Translations under genes and position numbers: made by a program
Origin: Bolinopsis microptera
Taxonomy: Eukaryota > Ctenophora > Tentaculata > Lobata > Bolinopsidae
Assembly: GCF_026151205.1 (NCBI RefSeq)
Contig: NC_087084.1
Span: forward strand, 10,257,453-10,321,452
Direction of reading: 5' to 3'
Length of the DNA stretch: 64,000 bases
Notes under the pieces: generated by a model
The model's input: only the letters and a program-made list of their open reading frames with translations
What the model was told of the DNA's origin: nothing
Database searches by the model: none
Shown here: piece after piece, positions 21,930-33,309 of the stretch
How positions within the stretch are numbered: position 1 is the first letter of the stretch
Layout of the letters: each line of letters opens with the position of its first letter

Positions 21930-24806
21930 TCTGAATAACATATCGAATGTGCCCAGATGTTCCCAAAGTGTGCTTCTACAGATTAAAAGGTTTCGTTTGA
22001 TCTCACTGTGCGTCATAATTGTCACCACCAATGATCTTGCTTACTTATTTTTTGGTGAGGTGAGATCATGATGTTATAACTTAATAACTTGGAGAAGAAT
22101 GAAATAACTAATAAGTCATTTGAGTAGACTGTTGAGACTCGATAAAGTCAATTCTCATATTATCGAATCAAACATTAAAACATACTACATGCTCTTGCAC
22201 TTGGATTCGTCGTACTGCGATTTCCTATATTCTGCCAATGTTTTTCACTTTTTACAACCCATTTGAAGATTAGAGATACGTTTATATTCTAGTACTACGA
22301 ATATTGTGTGCAACTTGGCGGCTTCCACTTATCTACTACGTTGATTCTTATATCTCTCCACGATAATATTCAGAGCCAGTGCTGTAACAATGCACCGCCA
22401 CACAATTCAAAGCAGAAGTAGTGACCGCTGACGTTTTAGGTCATAACTTGACCTTGAGTACAGTTTTCACGTTTCAATCCGATCAGACGTTTGGAATTCG
22501 TTTTTGTAGTTTGTACACTCAACAATTTCACGTATTAATTTGAAAAATTAACTCTTCTAATTTATAGTACCTCTACTTCTAGCTGTGGCCAGGCCACAAT
22601 AGCCAACTTATTACTTTATTAGTTTTAATACGAACATATTTATATTATTCTCAGGTTGCATAAATTATGATATTTATGTGATGCCAACCGCGATATAGAC
22701 GTCATCACAACATATTATTCTTCATTTCCAACGTATTTCATTGTTAACGGTCCATCGCAAATGACCACGCAATCGGTCTTACTATTAGTGACCGGTGGTA
22801 TCGTGCTTTTGTTATAGTTTTAAACCAAATTAAAACTAATCACACTTCGAGAGTTAACGTTCGTAAATTTTACGCCTTCTGAATTCTGTTTTGGTTAAAT
22901 AAAGAACACCTACGAATATATTTGATTGTGTCCGTTTAAAGCGGTCAAATTCCTTAAATTCCTGTGTACGTGCAGTTCGCTCGACTCATTATAATAGAGT
23001 TTAACACAATAACACCCCATACAGACTACAGCTACAGTATATGTGCGTGGGCCCTAGCCCCTAATCTAACCCATGATGGTCTTTGTTCCCTGTTCTGATA
23101 GTTGGTCGTTGTGGGTCATTATAACGTTTGTAACTGCTATTGTAAGTAATCTGATTAACCAAACACATCTGTGAACCTGTTTGTATTGTTTACTTAACGT
23201 ATTGCTATAATAAACACACGGAACTACCGCAGAAGTCTCATTGTTGGTGTGGTACATTTGTTTGCCCTCTCATAAAGCTAGTGTTTAATTCTTTGTACAA
23301 TGTACAACGTAAACCTTTGTTAATAGTGATCCATCTTATGCTACCGGGCCTCCAATTTATTAGGCCCATGTATTAACTATTGAACAGGCCTAATCCTATA
23401 ACGGACTATTTCCCGTAGAATTGGTTTCATGTGAAATGTAAATCTTACCTCCCCCTTTGTTTGCCGGATATTTATTGCCTTCAAAGGGATCAATGCAACC
23501 CTTTGTAAATTAATCTAATAATACTTTCGTTGTTTTGCAAAAAACATTTTTTGTTACTCTTCATGCTTATAATTTGTGTTTCTCCTTTTTTCCCTATTGG
23601 TTCCTAATCCTATCAATGATGCAGAATGTCTGTTCTTTAGTTATAATATCTTATAGTTATACATTATACATTTATTACAACATTGAGTAGCTTAATGAGG
23701 TAATTTATTACACATATAACACATGATAATTATATATAGTACAAATTATAATCTTATTGTTAAAGTTAATGTGCAACTGAATGATCATGTAACATATTGA
23801 ATTTATTGAATCAGTATAATGACATATTCTTACTATCTTAAACATCTCAAATATTTAATTGAGCTATTGGCATTGCAGATTTATCTTTAATTTATTCAAC
23901 ATTGGTCAACCCCAGTTGTAGTTTCAACCTAGTGTTTTGTTTGTTGGATTTATACAGTGTGTGGTAGTCAATTTAACATCCATCGATCGAGTTTTTCTCC
24001 CTTCATTCGAACATTTTACCATATAATTTCCTAAATACTTTAATTAGTCCAGAATCCAATAGTACAAAATTGTAATTGCATGATAACTGTAGAAATAGCT
24101 GGGACGTGAAAAGTAAAGGAATGATCCGATTAATTGCAATTGGAGACGGGTCCCTCTGGTTGTAGTGACCTCATATAGTTCATGTACACATTGTGGCCTG
24201 TGGGGCTACGTTTTTGTGTAGACTTAATTGTCCGTTCCTTTTGTTTGCAGTATAGGTTTGTTACACAGTGGCGTAACGACCACCTCGCTAACCCCACTAA
24301 GCATATTAGCTTATTAGGAGGCGGCGATTTCCTGAAATTAAGTTTTTTTAAATGAAAAAAACGCCCGATTTGTCATTTGAGTATTTTTTAGTTTTCTTGA
24401 GTAAATTTACCTGGCAAAATGCACGTTTTAAAAAATATATGGTAGGTATCGATTTTTACTTCTTTTCCTGATTTTTTGTGTCCATCATTTTGGAGAAAAA
24501 TTGATGATTTACGGCTTTAGTTTAAAAGAAATATTGATGGTTTAAGTCTAATAGTAATATTATGAATGATGACTATGACAAAATAAGAACTAGCTAAACA
24601 TTTTTCAGAAAGTAACATAATATGCTTATACCATAACGATGTTAAAAGCTAGTTCATTAGTCAATCGAATAGTTTTGAATTACATTTTTCCATTTTTTTG
24701 TCCAGTCCAATACTATTCGGCGAGTTATGAACCAATTATAAACCAATTATAAACCAATTATAAGCTAATTATGTACAATCGTTAATCCTTCCAACCACCA
24801 TAGAAG
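21930..24806. other. no gene supported
   Basis: A long AT-rich stretch without a credible open frame. It includes a CAGTGGCGTAAC-headed repeat fragment at 24266 and a threefold aaccaattata repeat at 24731-24765. The single-exon gene starting at 24807 presumably has its promoter at the right end. Confidence 0.4.
24266..24345 (+). mobile_element. second fragment headed CAGTGGCGTAAC
   Basis: The exact 12-bp head at 24266-24277 is followed by divergent sequence with a ggaggcggcg block. It belongs to the same repeat group as 17678 and 47603. Confidence 0.35.
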
Positions 24807-25853
24807 ATGAAATCAATAAAGATAATCATCAACGGTTCGAACAAGTTCAAATTGAAAGTCTCCTCGAAGAAAGCTAAAGACGTTCGAATCACGTGCTCTG
24901 AGGAATTTGTAGCTGACACTATCACACTTTTCAAAGCACCAGAGAAGTTAGTGCTCACTGAACATAACGTTGGGTATCTAGCTGGAATATGTGAGACTCA
25001 CAAGCTGGTTCTGGACGTGAAACCGGTATTTTTGAAGAGGATCTCAAATTTGCAGTCTGAGATTGATAGTATTTTGCACTTTGAGAAGACGGAGAAGGAG
25101 GGGTCTAGTGTAGTGGAGGCTGGCAAAAAGTCTCCACAAGCACCGCAAGCACCACAGGCACCACAAGCACTACAAGCACTACAATCACCACAAGCACCAA
25201 CAGAAAAGGTGGCCGAGAAGAAACTGGAGAACTCTTCAAAGAATAAGACTGAAGAAAACAGCATGGAAACCCAAAATGACATAGTTTCCATCCTGGAAGA
25301 CGCAGAAAATATGGTAAATCAGGAGTTGAAGTTCTACAGTGATCAGACTTCAAACCAGGCCGTCAGTGAGAAGTGCGTGACAAATGGAGAGAGCAATAAC
25401 CGTAATGAGGCTCTGAAACTGTCATCTGATGATAACAACAAAAAATTGATCATTGTTGAAGACATGAAAATGTCCCCGATAATCTGCAGTAAAAACATTT
25501 CAACCGGTGTGCATACTTCCTCAAAAACAATTTCTCTTCGAAACCAAACCACCGCTGTTAAGGATCTTGTCACAGAAGACGGTCAAAGAAAAGTAATGGC
25601 TTTGTCAGCTACGGAAGACACCACGATATCAGTTTCAAAAGACAACAACACGACAACAATCAGAGAAACCAGACAACGGGAGGTTGCAGTGAAAACAACG
25701 AGATACGAACGAGATGCCAAGATGTTTGTGAGGATAGTGTCTCCTAAACATAGGATTATTACAAGATACCACAGCTATAGTCCGGAGGTTAACACTTCGC
25801 CTGTTTTTGAAAACTATTTCGGGGAAGCGGCAAAGAATCTGATGTCATCCTGA
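24807..25853 (+). CDS. unrecognised single-exon protein, 348 aa
   Basis: I do not recognise this family. The intact frame runs from ATG 24807 to TGA 25853. Residues 1-85 look folded (Lys-rich, alternating beta-like: IKIIINGSNKFKLKV, HKLVLDVKPVFLKRI). At about 108-130 lies a low-complexity PQAPQAPQAPQALQ run coded by a cacaagcac repeat. Residues 130-290 are polar, acidic and Ser/Thr/Asn-rich, probably disordered. The C-terminal 60 residues (EVAVKTTRYERDAKMFVRIV onward) are again well structured in composition. There is no signal peptide or membrane segment. The length, codon pattern and lack of stops make it a real gene. It faces the minus-strand gene at 26395 tail to tail across about 540 bp. 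Missing upstream exons cannot be excluded. Confidence 0.75.
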   Translation: MKSIKIIINGSNKFKLKVSSKKAKDVRITCSEEFVADTITLFKAPEKLVLTEHNVGYLAGICETHKLVLDVKPVFLKRISNLQSEIDSILHFEKTEKEGSSVVEAGKKSPQAPQAPQAPQALQALQSPQAPTEKVAEKKLENSSKNKTEENSMETQNDIVSILEDAENMVNQELKFYSDQTSNQAVSEKCVTNGESNNRNEALKLSSDDNNKKLIIVEDMKMSPIICSKNISTGVHTSSKTISLRNQTTAVKDLVTEDGQRKVMALSATEDTTISVSKDNNTTTIRETRQREVAVKTTRYERDAKMFVRIVSPKHRIITRYHSYSPEVNTSPVFENYFGEAAKNLMSS

Positions 25854-26394
25854 GAAAATTTATATTTTGAACTGTCCCATGCCAGAGGATTTTTCTAGCG
25901 CTTTTCAGATAATTGAAGTCGTCAACAGCCGGGCGGGGCGGTCAGTTTGAAACTGATTTGGTTTGCAAAGAAACAAGCTGCAAATATGAAAAAGTGGGTA
26001 AAGAGTTTGAATAAGCAAATTAATATGGTACATCTTAGAACTATTTGCTGTTAGTATAATGGATCAAGTTTTGAGAACTGAAAAACTATTTCATGACAAG
26101 AAAAATAATGATATCATTGATCATAAACCTATAAACATAACGCTCTGTTACTAATAATTAATATCCATGCCGATGTACTGCGTGCATGACTTCTATAAAT
26201 CATATAATATCGATTTACAGACTCATAAAAAAATCAGTTTAATCATTTCATCAGAATATATTTTAAAAGTTTTATGAGTAAATATCTTATTGTACAGTAG
26301 GCGACTACTTAATGTCTCAGTAATGTGAAATGGAAAATAAATTAAGAACCACTTGAAAGTTTATTCGATTCCAGTTTCTGTTCATGAACTATCT

Positions 26395-28190
26395 TCACTT
26401 TAGTCTAGTCTTAGCATCACAGTCCATTTCAAAACAACCATCCGCAGCCATTGAGTTTGTTTGTTCGAATGACTCGATGTTCAATATTGATACAGCTCCA
26501 TGATTAATTTTTATTCCACTCAAATTCTTGTCACTTTTGCTTTCATTCCCACTCGTTCCAGCCCCATCTTCCGTTTTAACGCCGACCTCCCTCTGCATGC
26601 ATGCAGCAGCTTTCCTAGATGCAGTCTTCTGCAGCATGTCTTCCAAGCTAGATAAAAAGCTTTTTCCCTTCTTCCTAATAGAACCCTGCTTGATATTAAG
26701 AGACCGACCAAGTCTCCTCGATAAACTGTCCTCTCCATTCCATGCTGAGAGGGAGATTTTCTTCTTGGAGGATGGATCACTGGAGACAGAGTTGATTCTG
26801 GTTTTGTGGGTCGCTCCGGAGTGTTCCGGTAGATCATCCCCAGTCTCAGATACAATATTAGCACAGGTTGTTTTGGTTTCTTTATTTAGACTGGTCATGG
26901 ATATACGGGTCGGGGCATTGCTGTATTCTTCAGAATCTTCTTCGAATCCCTCTTCGCTCGAGACTGAGTTTTCAGAGGAAATACTGTCTGTGTTGTGCCT
27001 GAAATTGAACACAAATTAATTTGCCAAACTCAATAGATCAAATAAGGTTACCTTACTGTAGAATTATACTTCTACTACAATGATTTATATAACACCAGAA
27101 TGTTAAGTTAAAACAATTTGGGTGAATTAAGTTCGTAGGAGACCGGGCAAGTACTGAAGCGGAGGAAAGAAAAATACAGGGAAAGTTGGATGAAAAAAGA
27201 AAGGGAAAGTTGGATAGAAAGGGAAAGAAAAAGTTGGGTAGAAAGGGAAAGGGAAAGTTGAGTAGAAAGGGAAAGTTGGTGGAAACTGGGAGAAGGGCCT
27301 GAACTTGAAGGAAGATTTAAAGGTTGTATTATGTTATATATCAATTCAGTACGTATATCTAACCTGGGTATGTTTCTTTTCACATTTTGAATAACGGAAG
27401 AGATCTCGTTGGACAGGGTACTCCACAACCGCGCCGAATTCCTTACTTTCTCTCTATTACTAGAACTACTATCTCCTGTCTTGAAGGATTTCTCAATCGA
27501 TTTCATCAGCTTTCGTTGTCTTTTCACGCTTGAAGTTGATCTTGGGTGCTCGTCCTCAGCTTCCTGAGTTTTTTATTACGGTAAATGTAAACCTCCCGGT
27601 TTGGGGATATCCACTCAGATCACCAAAAAGCCAAAAGACATAACGATAACAATCTTCGTTGCGTTTTAATCACGTAACTAATAAATAAGTTAGCAAGGCG
27701 AACTACCCGACAACATCTAACCTTATATGATTAATAATTACAATTAATAAAAATAATTATAATTAATTAGGAAATATAACCTCACCTTGAGATCATCCAC
27801 CACAATAACAGCCGATAGCGGCACCTTTTTCTCCATTCCCAGCACAGTTCTAAAATACTCCCCAGTAAGACTCCTCCTCTTGGAATAACACGGACTGTGC
27901 CCCATGGCAGAGGGGCAAGTTGTAACAGCAGAGCTGCAATGCAGCCCCGGTGTGATGCTTACACATGGGTCGTACGGGACGATGATACTGTCCTGGGAGT
28001 CGATCACACTTTCCTGGTGTGGTCTGGTCCGGTGGGGGAGGAGGAGGGTGAGGAGGAGGATAATGAGAGGGAGTGTTATTATCAGGGAGCTGAACGCGGC
28101 TACGAGGATGAGGAATATCGGTAGAGTAGGCACGCGTGTGAGAAGTAGGCACACGTATAAAATACCGAAAGAATCCATACAAATTATCAA
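26395..28190 (-). CDS. unrecognised single-pass membrane protein, three exons, about 402 aa
   Basis: Exons are 28190-27786, 27563-27364 and 26998-26395, all with GT-AG junctions. Lengths 405, 200 and 604 nt join in phase to 1,209 nt ending in TGA. ATG 28190 or 28178 could start it. Residues about 23-52 form a strong hydrophobic helix (FLILVAAFSSLIITLPLIIL, then LLTLLL), perhaps a signal anchor. After it come a polar region with Cys residues (VTTCPSAMGHSPCYSKRRSL), a basic segment (KRQRKLMKSIEKSF) and a long Ser-rich acidic tail (SSENSVSSEEGFEEDSEEY) with basic blocks such as SIRKKGKSFLSSLEDML. This suggests a membrane-tethered protein with a disordered, phosphorylatable cytoplasmic tail. No family was recognised. 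Confidence 0.75.
27165..27290. repeat. gaaagggaaagttggatagaaa tandem repeat
   Basis: Imperfect 18-24 bp units of gggaaagttggatagaaa lie in the second intron of the membrane-protein gene. The minus frame over it reads Leu/Ser repeats and is not coding. Confidence 0.8.
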
Positions 28191-28239
28191 GTGTGAAGTT
28201 TAACTTATAGCATAGAGCTAATTCAAAAGTCAAAGTTGC

Positions 28240-29443
28240 AGCATTACATTACAAATAGTACACTAGTACATTTTGTTGCATGTGTGTGAATAATTTGTTT
28301 CAGAGGAAGTTATTAGGGATTGATGGCACAAAATTTGAGGCTCAAGGACGGAATTTGTGTGAGTAGCTCTCTTATTCTTATACAACTAAATCAAGGAGTA
28401 ATTTGTTAGATAGTTGCGAGGGTATTGGGTACGGAGCCCAAAAATAAAACCAAAAGCTAAAAATGTAGCGCTGGTTAGTAGTAGTACCATGAGAGTGGTA
28501 TGGTGGTTTTTAGCTGCAGTTTTTTGTAACATTGGTCATACCTTGTGAAACGTTGATCCAATCGTGATACCACATTCGGCATTCCACAACAAACTTCGTA
28601 TCAATAAATCATAAATGCTAGGGTTCCTATTTTCGTGTTATCACTGGTATTATACTCCCGATTGTGGAACTGAGAGGAGTCGTGTTATTAAACTCTTTAT
28701 TTAGCAGTAACAACCTTTTTTTGAAATTGGGGAATTTCTTAGCAACAATTATTGACAGAAATAAAATTCAACATGTTATGAAGTGGTATTATTATATAAA
28801 TAACACTTCTAAAATTTAAATATGATCCTGATCCTGATCCTTTATATCGTCCAGAAGCAGCGACCTGGTTTCGATAGTTTCCCACTTTTTACTGAGGTGT
28901 TTTCCATTGTCCAAGGCCTCCGGTGGTATGGTAGGAGTTGACCCATCGCTTATCATCAAGGGGGAAACGTCACACGTGGCTGGTTAACGGTGTAGACATT
29001 ATGTTAACAAGATTGGATCGTACTTTGGTTGATCTTACGATCCTGTCCACTCCCTGTCTCGAATATTCCTACGAATCTTTTGCGTCGAATTCTCCGATAA
29101 CGCTAGCTCACTGAACATTAACATTGCCATCGCTTTAACTTATTATCTCTCAGACTCACAGTGAATTACTTAAGTATTAATTTAGTATATTGCCTTGACG
29201 TTCTGCAATCTCTGAGATGCCACAAGTCTATTGGACTACATAACACAACAAATTAAGGAAGCTATTTCATATTTGCGATCCACCAGATAGTGTTGAAAAA
29301 CAACGCAATCGGCAATTCTGCATCTAGGTAAACTATAGGTAAAAATATAATATTAATCATAAGCTAAAATGTACTAATCTTTGTATTCTAAATGGGGAAA
29401 AGAAGAAACATTGTCAGTCAGTCGAGAAAATTGTCAGTCAGGC
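28240..29443. other. no gene supported
   Basis: AT-rich DNA without a credible frame. It ends with two copies of aattgtcagtcag-like sequence (29409-29441) just outside the foldback transposon. Confidence 0.4.
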
Positions 29444-29447
29444 TATA
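29444..29447. other. left target-site duplication TATA of the foldback element
   Basis: TATA directly precedes the CACCCCCC terminus. The identical TATA follows the opposite terminus at 32109-32112. As the motif is simple, the true duplication may be only TA. Confidence 0.55.
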
Positions 29448-32108
29448 CACCCCCCGCGCGTGAGGGCACGTTTTTACTAGTAATTTGCGACATTACTTTA
29501 TGGATATCGAATCTCGCGACTTCAACGAAGTGCCGGGGACAAATTTTCAATAATTCATAAACTTTTCAGTTCCTATCGTTTTAAGCATCGTTAGGGCTTT
29601 CCCAGAACCTAACTCTCATCATCCTAGGATAATCATGTGTCGCACAGCACTTGTTTCAGTAGACAGTGTACTCGCCTTTACGAGAGAATGACGTGTACGT
29701 TTCCAGTTTCGGTCACCTGCGGAAAAAGGAAGTGAGATATCGAAAATCTGAGACAAACCCGATCGATAAAATCCTTTCAGGTAGGTGCTAGTCAAGATTT
29801 CATCTCTTTAGACATTAAGATGGCTTCAAACACCTCACAAAAAGTTTTCAAAAGTAAAATCTACTCGCGACTTACTAAAACCACCATAAAACGTGCCCTC
29901 ATAGATTTTTGAGGGCAAGTTTTTGAGCGCGCCGTGTGACTTTGTCTCAGCAACAGCGAGTATAGTTACAATCTCGCAACTATGAACAGACAAGGAAAAT
30001 ATTGTATTAATATCTGTCAAATGAATTTAATGTATTTTAACAACTTGTTCTAATAATGCTAATAACTAATCGATGAACCACATAAATGGTCGGCCCGGTG
30101 TGAGTGTATAGTATTGATTGTGCTCTGAAATGGGGCGCTGTTATTGGTTAATACAGCGGCCAATCAGGATCGAGCTGGTTTGTGGCTGCAGTCCAAATTT
30201 AGGATCATATCTGATTAGGTACCTAATTAGTGATTATTCACTTTAAAGTAAGATCAACTCGGTATTCACAATCCACATTAACAATTGTCTGCAACCAATC
30301 AAGGTCAAGCTGACTACTCACTACTTAACGTGAAAATTATATTATATAGTGTTTGTATCATTATAAGACGACTCATGTTTCTGACATGTCACTTGTCAGT
30401 TAAGAGGTTAAATGAGAAGACAGTTAGACTCTCATTTGATGTACACATTTTTCTGAATTGTACATGTAACAATCTTTATCAGTAATCTGTAATCAGCATA
30501 TCAATCACATACCAATTAATCAAAGTGCAAACTGAAATCTTACCTGACAACACAAATTATAATAGTACCATTTTAACTCTCATGCAAGTTTACTCTTCTA
30601 CTGCACTGGTTTTAATTGAACTTCCAAGAACTGTCCGGAAGATAAATCAGTCAAAAGCAAAGCCCCCGAATGCACTGTACACAATCTTTGTAATTACCCA
30701 ATGTATTTTATCGTGTACACTGTACAGACAGTTCCAATTAAATGCAGAAGAGTTGTTTAATGTTCCCACTTCCCGATTACAATCATGTCAAACTCGAAAT
30801 TGAGAATTGTATAAGGTACTAATTTCTGCCAAATAAGCACTATATAGACATCACAATTTTAATCAGTACACTACCCGAGTGGCGTGAAGGTTAGAGCGTT
30901 GGTGGGTCGCATGTTCGATGCCCCGTGGAGGTCGAGCTAATTTTTGCCCAGATCACTCCGAGCACAATCATTTTTCATGATAAATAGATCATAAACAAAA
31001 CTGACATGGACCTGGCTATATCTAATTTTAAAACACAACCCAGGCCAGAATTTTCTTGAATAACTGTTGAGTATCAGTAACCAGTGCAGAAAAAGAGAAG
31101 ATATTTATCTCACTCCACTCTTTCTGCTGTTCTTACTGTTCTCCACTTCTGTTTTAGTGTCATTAACCGCTGCTGGTTCTTCTATCCTGAATGCTTGTTA
31201 AACTGGGGAGCTGTATAAATATATAAGTTACAATTATTTTTTAAAGTTACAAATATCAGCTGATTTGCAACATGTAGCGATTTAATGTGGATTGTGAATA
31301 CCGAGTTAATCTTACTTTAAAGTGCATAATCACTAATTAGGTACCTAATCAGATATGATCCTAAATTTGGACTGCAGCCACAAACCAGCTCGATCCTGAT
31401 TGGCCGCTGTATTAACCAATAACAGCGCCCCATTTCAGAGCACAATCAATACTATACACTCACACCGGGCCGACCATTTATGTGGTTCATCGATTAGTTA
31501 TTAGCATTATTAGAACAAGTTGTTAAAATACATTAAATTCCTTTGACAGATATTAATACAATATTTTCCTTGTCTGTTCATAGTTGCGAGATTGTAACTA
31601 TACTCGCTGTTGCTGAGACAAAGTCACACGGCGCGCTCAAAAACTTGCCCTCAAAAATCTATGAGGGCACGTTTTATGGTGGTTTTAGTAAGTCGCGAGT
31701 AGATTTTACTTTTGAAAACTTTTTGTGAGGTGTTTGAAGCCATCTTAATGTCTAAAGAGATGAAATCTTGACTAGCACCTACCTGAAAGGATTTTATCGA
31801 TCGGGTTTGTCTCAGATTTTCGATATCTCACTTCCTTTTTCCGCAGGTGACCGAAACGTACACGTCATTCTCTCGTAAAGGCGAGTACACTGTCTACTGA
31901 AACAAGTGCTGTGCGACACATGATTATCCTAGGATGATGAGAGTTAGTTTCTGGGAAAGCCCTAACGATGCTTAAAACGAGAGGAACTGAAAAGTTTTTG
32001 AATTATTGAAAACTTGTCCCCGGCACTTCGTTGAAGTCACGAGATTCGATATCCATAAAGTAATGTCGCAAATTACTAGTAAAAACGTGCCCTCACGCGC
32101 GGGGGGTG
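29448..32108. mobile_element. 2.66-kb foldback DNA transposon with about 830-bp inverted arms
   Basis: The left arm (29448 to about 30279) and right arm (about 31276 to 32108) are near-identical inverted copies. Both outer ends are CACCCCCCGCGCGTGAGGGC read inward. The same 61-codon frame appears at 29835-30020 (minus) and 31543-31728 (plus), purely because of the inverted repeat. TATA lies immediately outside each end (29444-29447 and 32109-32112), consistent with a 2- or 4-bp target duplication. The roughly 1-kb centre has no transposase-like frame, so this is a non-autonomous element. A tRNA-like SINE head is nested in the centre near 30875. Confidence 0.9.
30875..31060 (+). mobile_element. 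tRNA-derived SINE head nested in the foldback loop
   Basis: gagtggcgtgaaggttagag (30880-30899) resembles an internal RNA polymerase III A box. gtcgcatgttcgatgccccg (30905-30925) resembles a B box (GTTCGANNCC). The spacing of about 30 bp is right for a tRNA promoter. No functional tRNA cloverleaf is complete. The 3' limit is uncertain. Confidence 0.5.
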
Positions 32109-32815
32109 TATATAAATCAAGAGGCTTGCATATAATTTGACGGATGTTACTCGTCTAAATTTCTTCGAAGTAGCGCGCGCCGCTTTCTTCTCGAAATGTT
32201 TAGTTAGCGCGCGCCGGGTCAGATCATTAACAATGGTCAAGCATATAATGAACATATAGACACGGGTGCAGAGTTGAGTCTGTACGGAACCTAGTAGTTT
32301 CAGATCCTTGTTTAACTTGCCGTACAGCAAGGTCATCCACTACTTTAGCCCGGCGATGCACATAACTCCCTCTACAACTCCATATCAAATGTTTCATATA
32401 TACTAGCCAAGTTCACAAGTTATATCCTTGTGTTTGAGAAGAGCTCGTTAGAACTGCTTCCTTTCCCTTCAGTATTATATATATATCCCACAGTCTCTCG
32501 AGTTTCGTAACTGCCAGAGAACTCTCTTAAACAATTACTAGACTCGGTGATTATAAATCAAGAGGCTTGCATATAATGAACATATTGACACGGGTGCAGA
32601 GTTGAGTCTGTACGGAACCTAGTAGTTTCAGATCCTTGTTTAACTTGCCGTACAGCAAGGTCATCCACTACTTTAGCCCGGCGAGGCACATAACTCCCTC
32701 TACAACTCCATATCAAATGTTTCATATATACTAGCCAAGTTCACAAGTTATATCCTTGTGTTTGAGAAGAGCTCGTTAGAACTGCTTCCTTTCCCTTCAG
32801 TATATGGCAGCTTTG
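32109..32815. repeat. tandem duplication of an about 250-bp segment
   Basis: The segment from tataaatcaagaggcttgca to cctttcccttcagtat occurs at about 32109-32477 and again at about 32552-32803 with almost no differences. The first copy is longer because a 104-bp MITE sits inside it. The copies differ after the shared cagtat (first: tatatatatatccc; second: atggcagctttg). Confidence 0.92.
32137..32240. mobile_element. 104-bp MITE, copy 1, with 9-bp target duplication
   Basis: The ends are TTGACGGATGTTA and, inverted, TTGACCATTGTTA (imperfect terminal inverted repeats). gcatataat flanks it on both sides (32128-32136 and 32241-32249). The paralogous segment at 32568 has a single gcatataat and no insert, so both the ends and the duplication are exact. 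A 9-bp duplication points to the Mutator/MULE or Merlin groups. Confidence 0.92.
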
Positions 32816-33309
32816 TAGATGTCGTGACAATGCTAGTCTAGTAGTGGTCCCAGGCTTGCAGCGCATGAGGCGCGCGCGCGACTGAGGGCTGAAAAAGGTG
32901 CTTTTTATATATTCAAGTCTAAGCAGCATACGCAAACCAAACTTTACGTTGAAATAAAGTGACAAGTGCAAGGATCCGGGAAGCGGTAATTCCAGTTCCA
33001 TTCTGTTTTGAAGTGGTACTTCGAGTTCTAACATAACAGTGATTTTGGTAAAACAAATCATAACGTGTGATTACCAACATTAATAAATAGTTAAAAGTAT
33101 AATTTACAATATATTTACATAACAATAACATGAGATAAATTATTTCATCTGACAGCATATTGTTATCTTATAAGTGATTGATCTGATTGTCAATTTATGA
33201 AAGTGTCAAGCTAAAAATATCTGGAAAAAATTTCAAATTATATCACGATCACCAAGATAAATTGAAGTATAATGCTAAATACTTAAATAGGATGAAAATA
33301 GCATGGTGA

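Noticed and set aside
29835-31728. Two identical 61-codon frames on opposite strands
   Set aside because: They are mirror images within the inverted arms of the foldback transposon. Identity comes from the arms, not from coding constraint.
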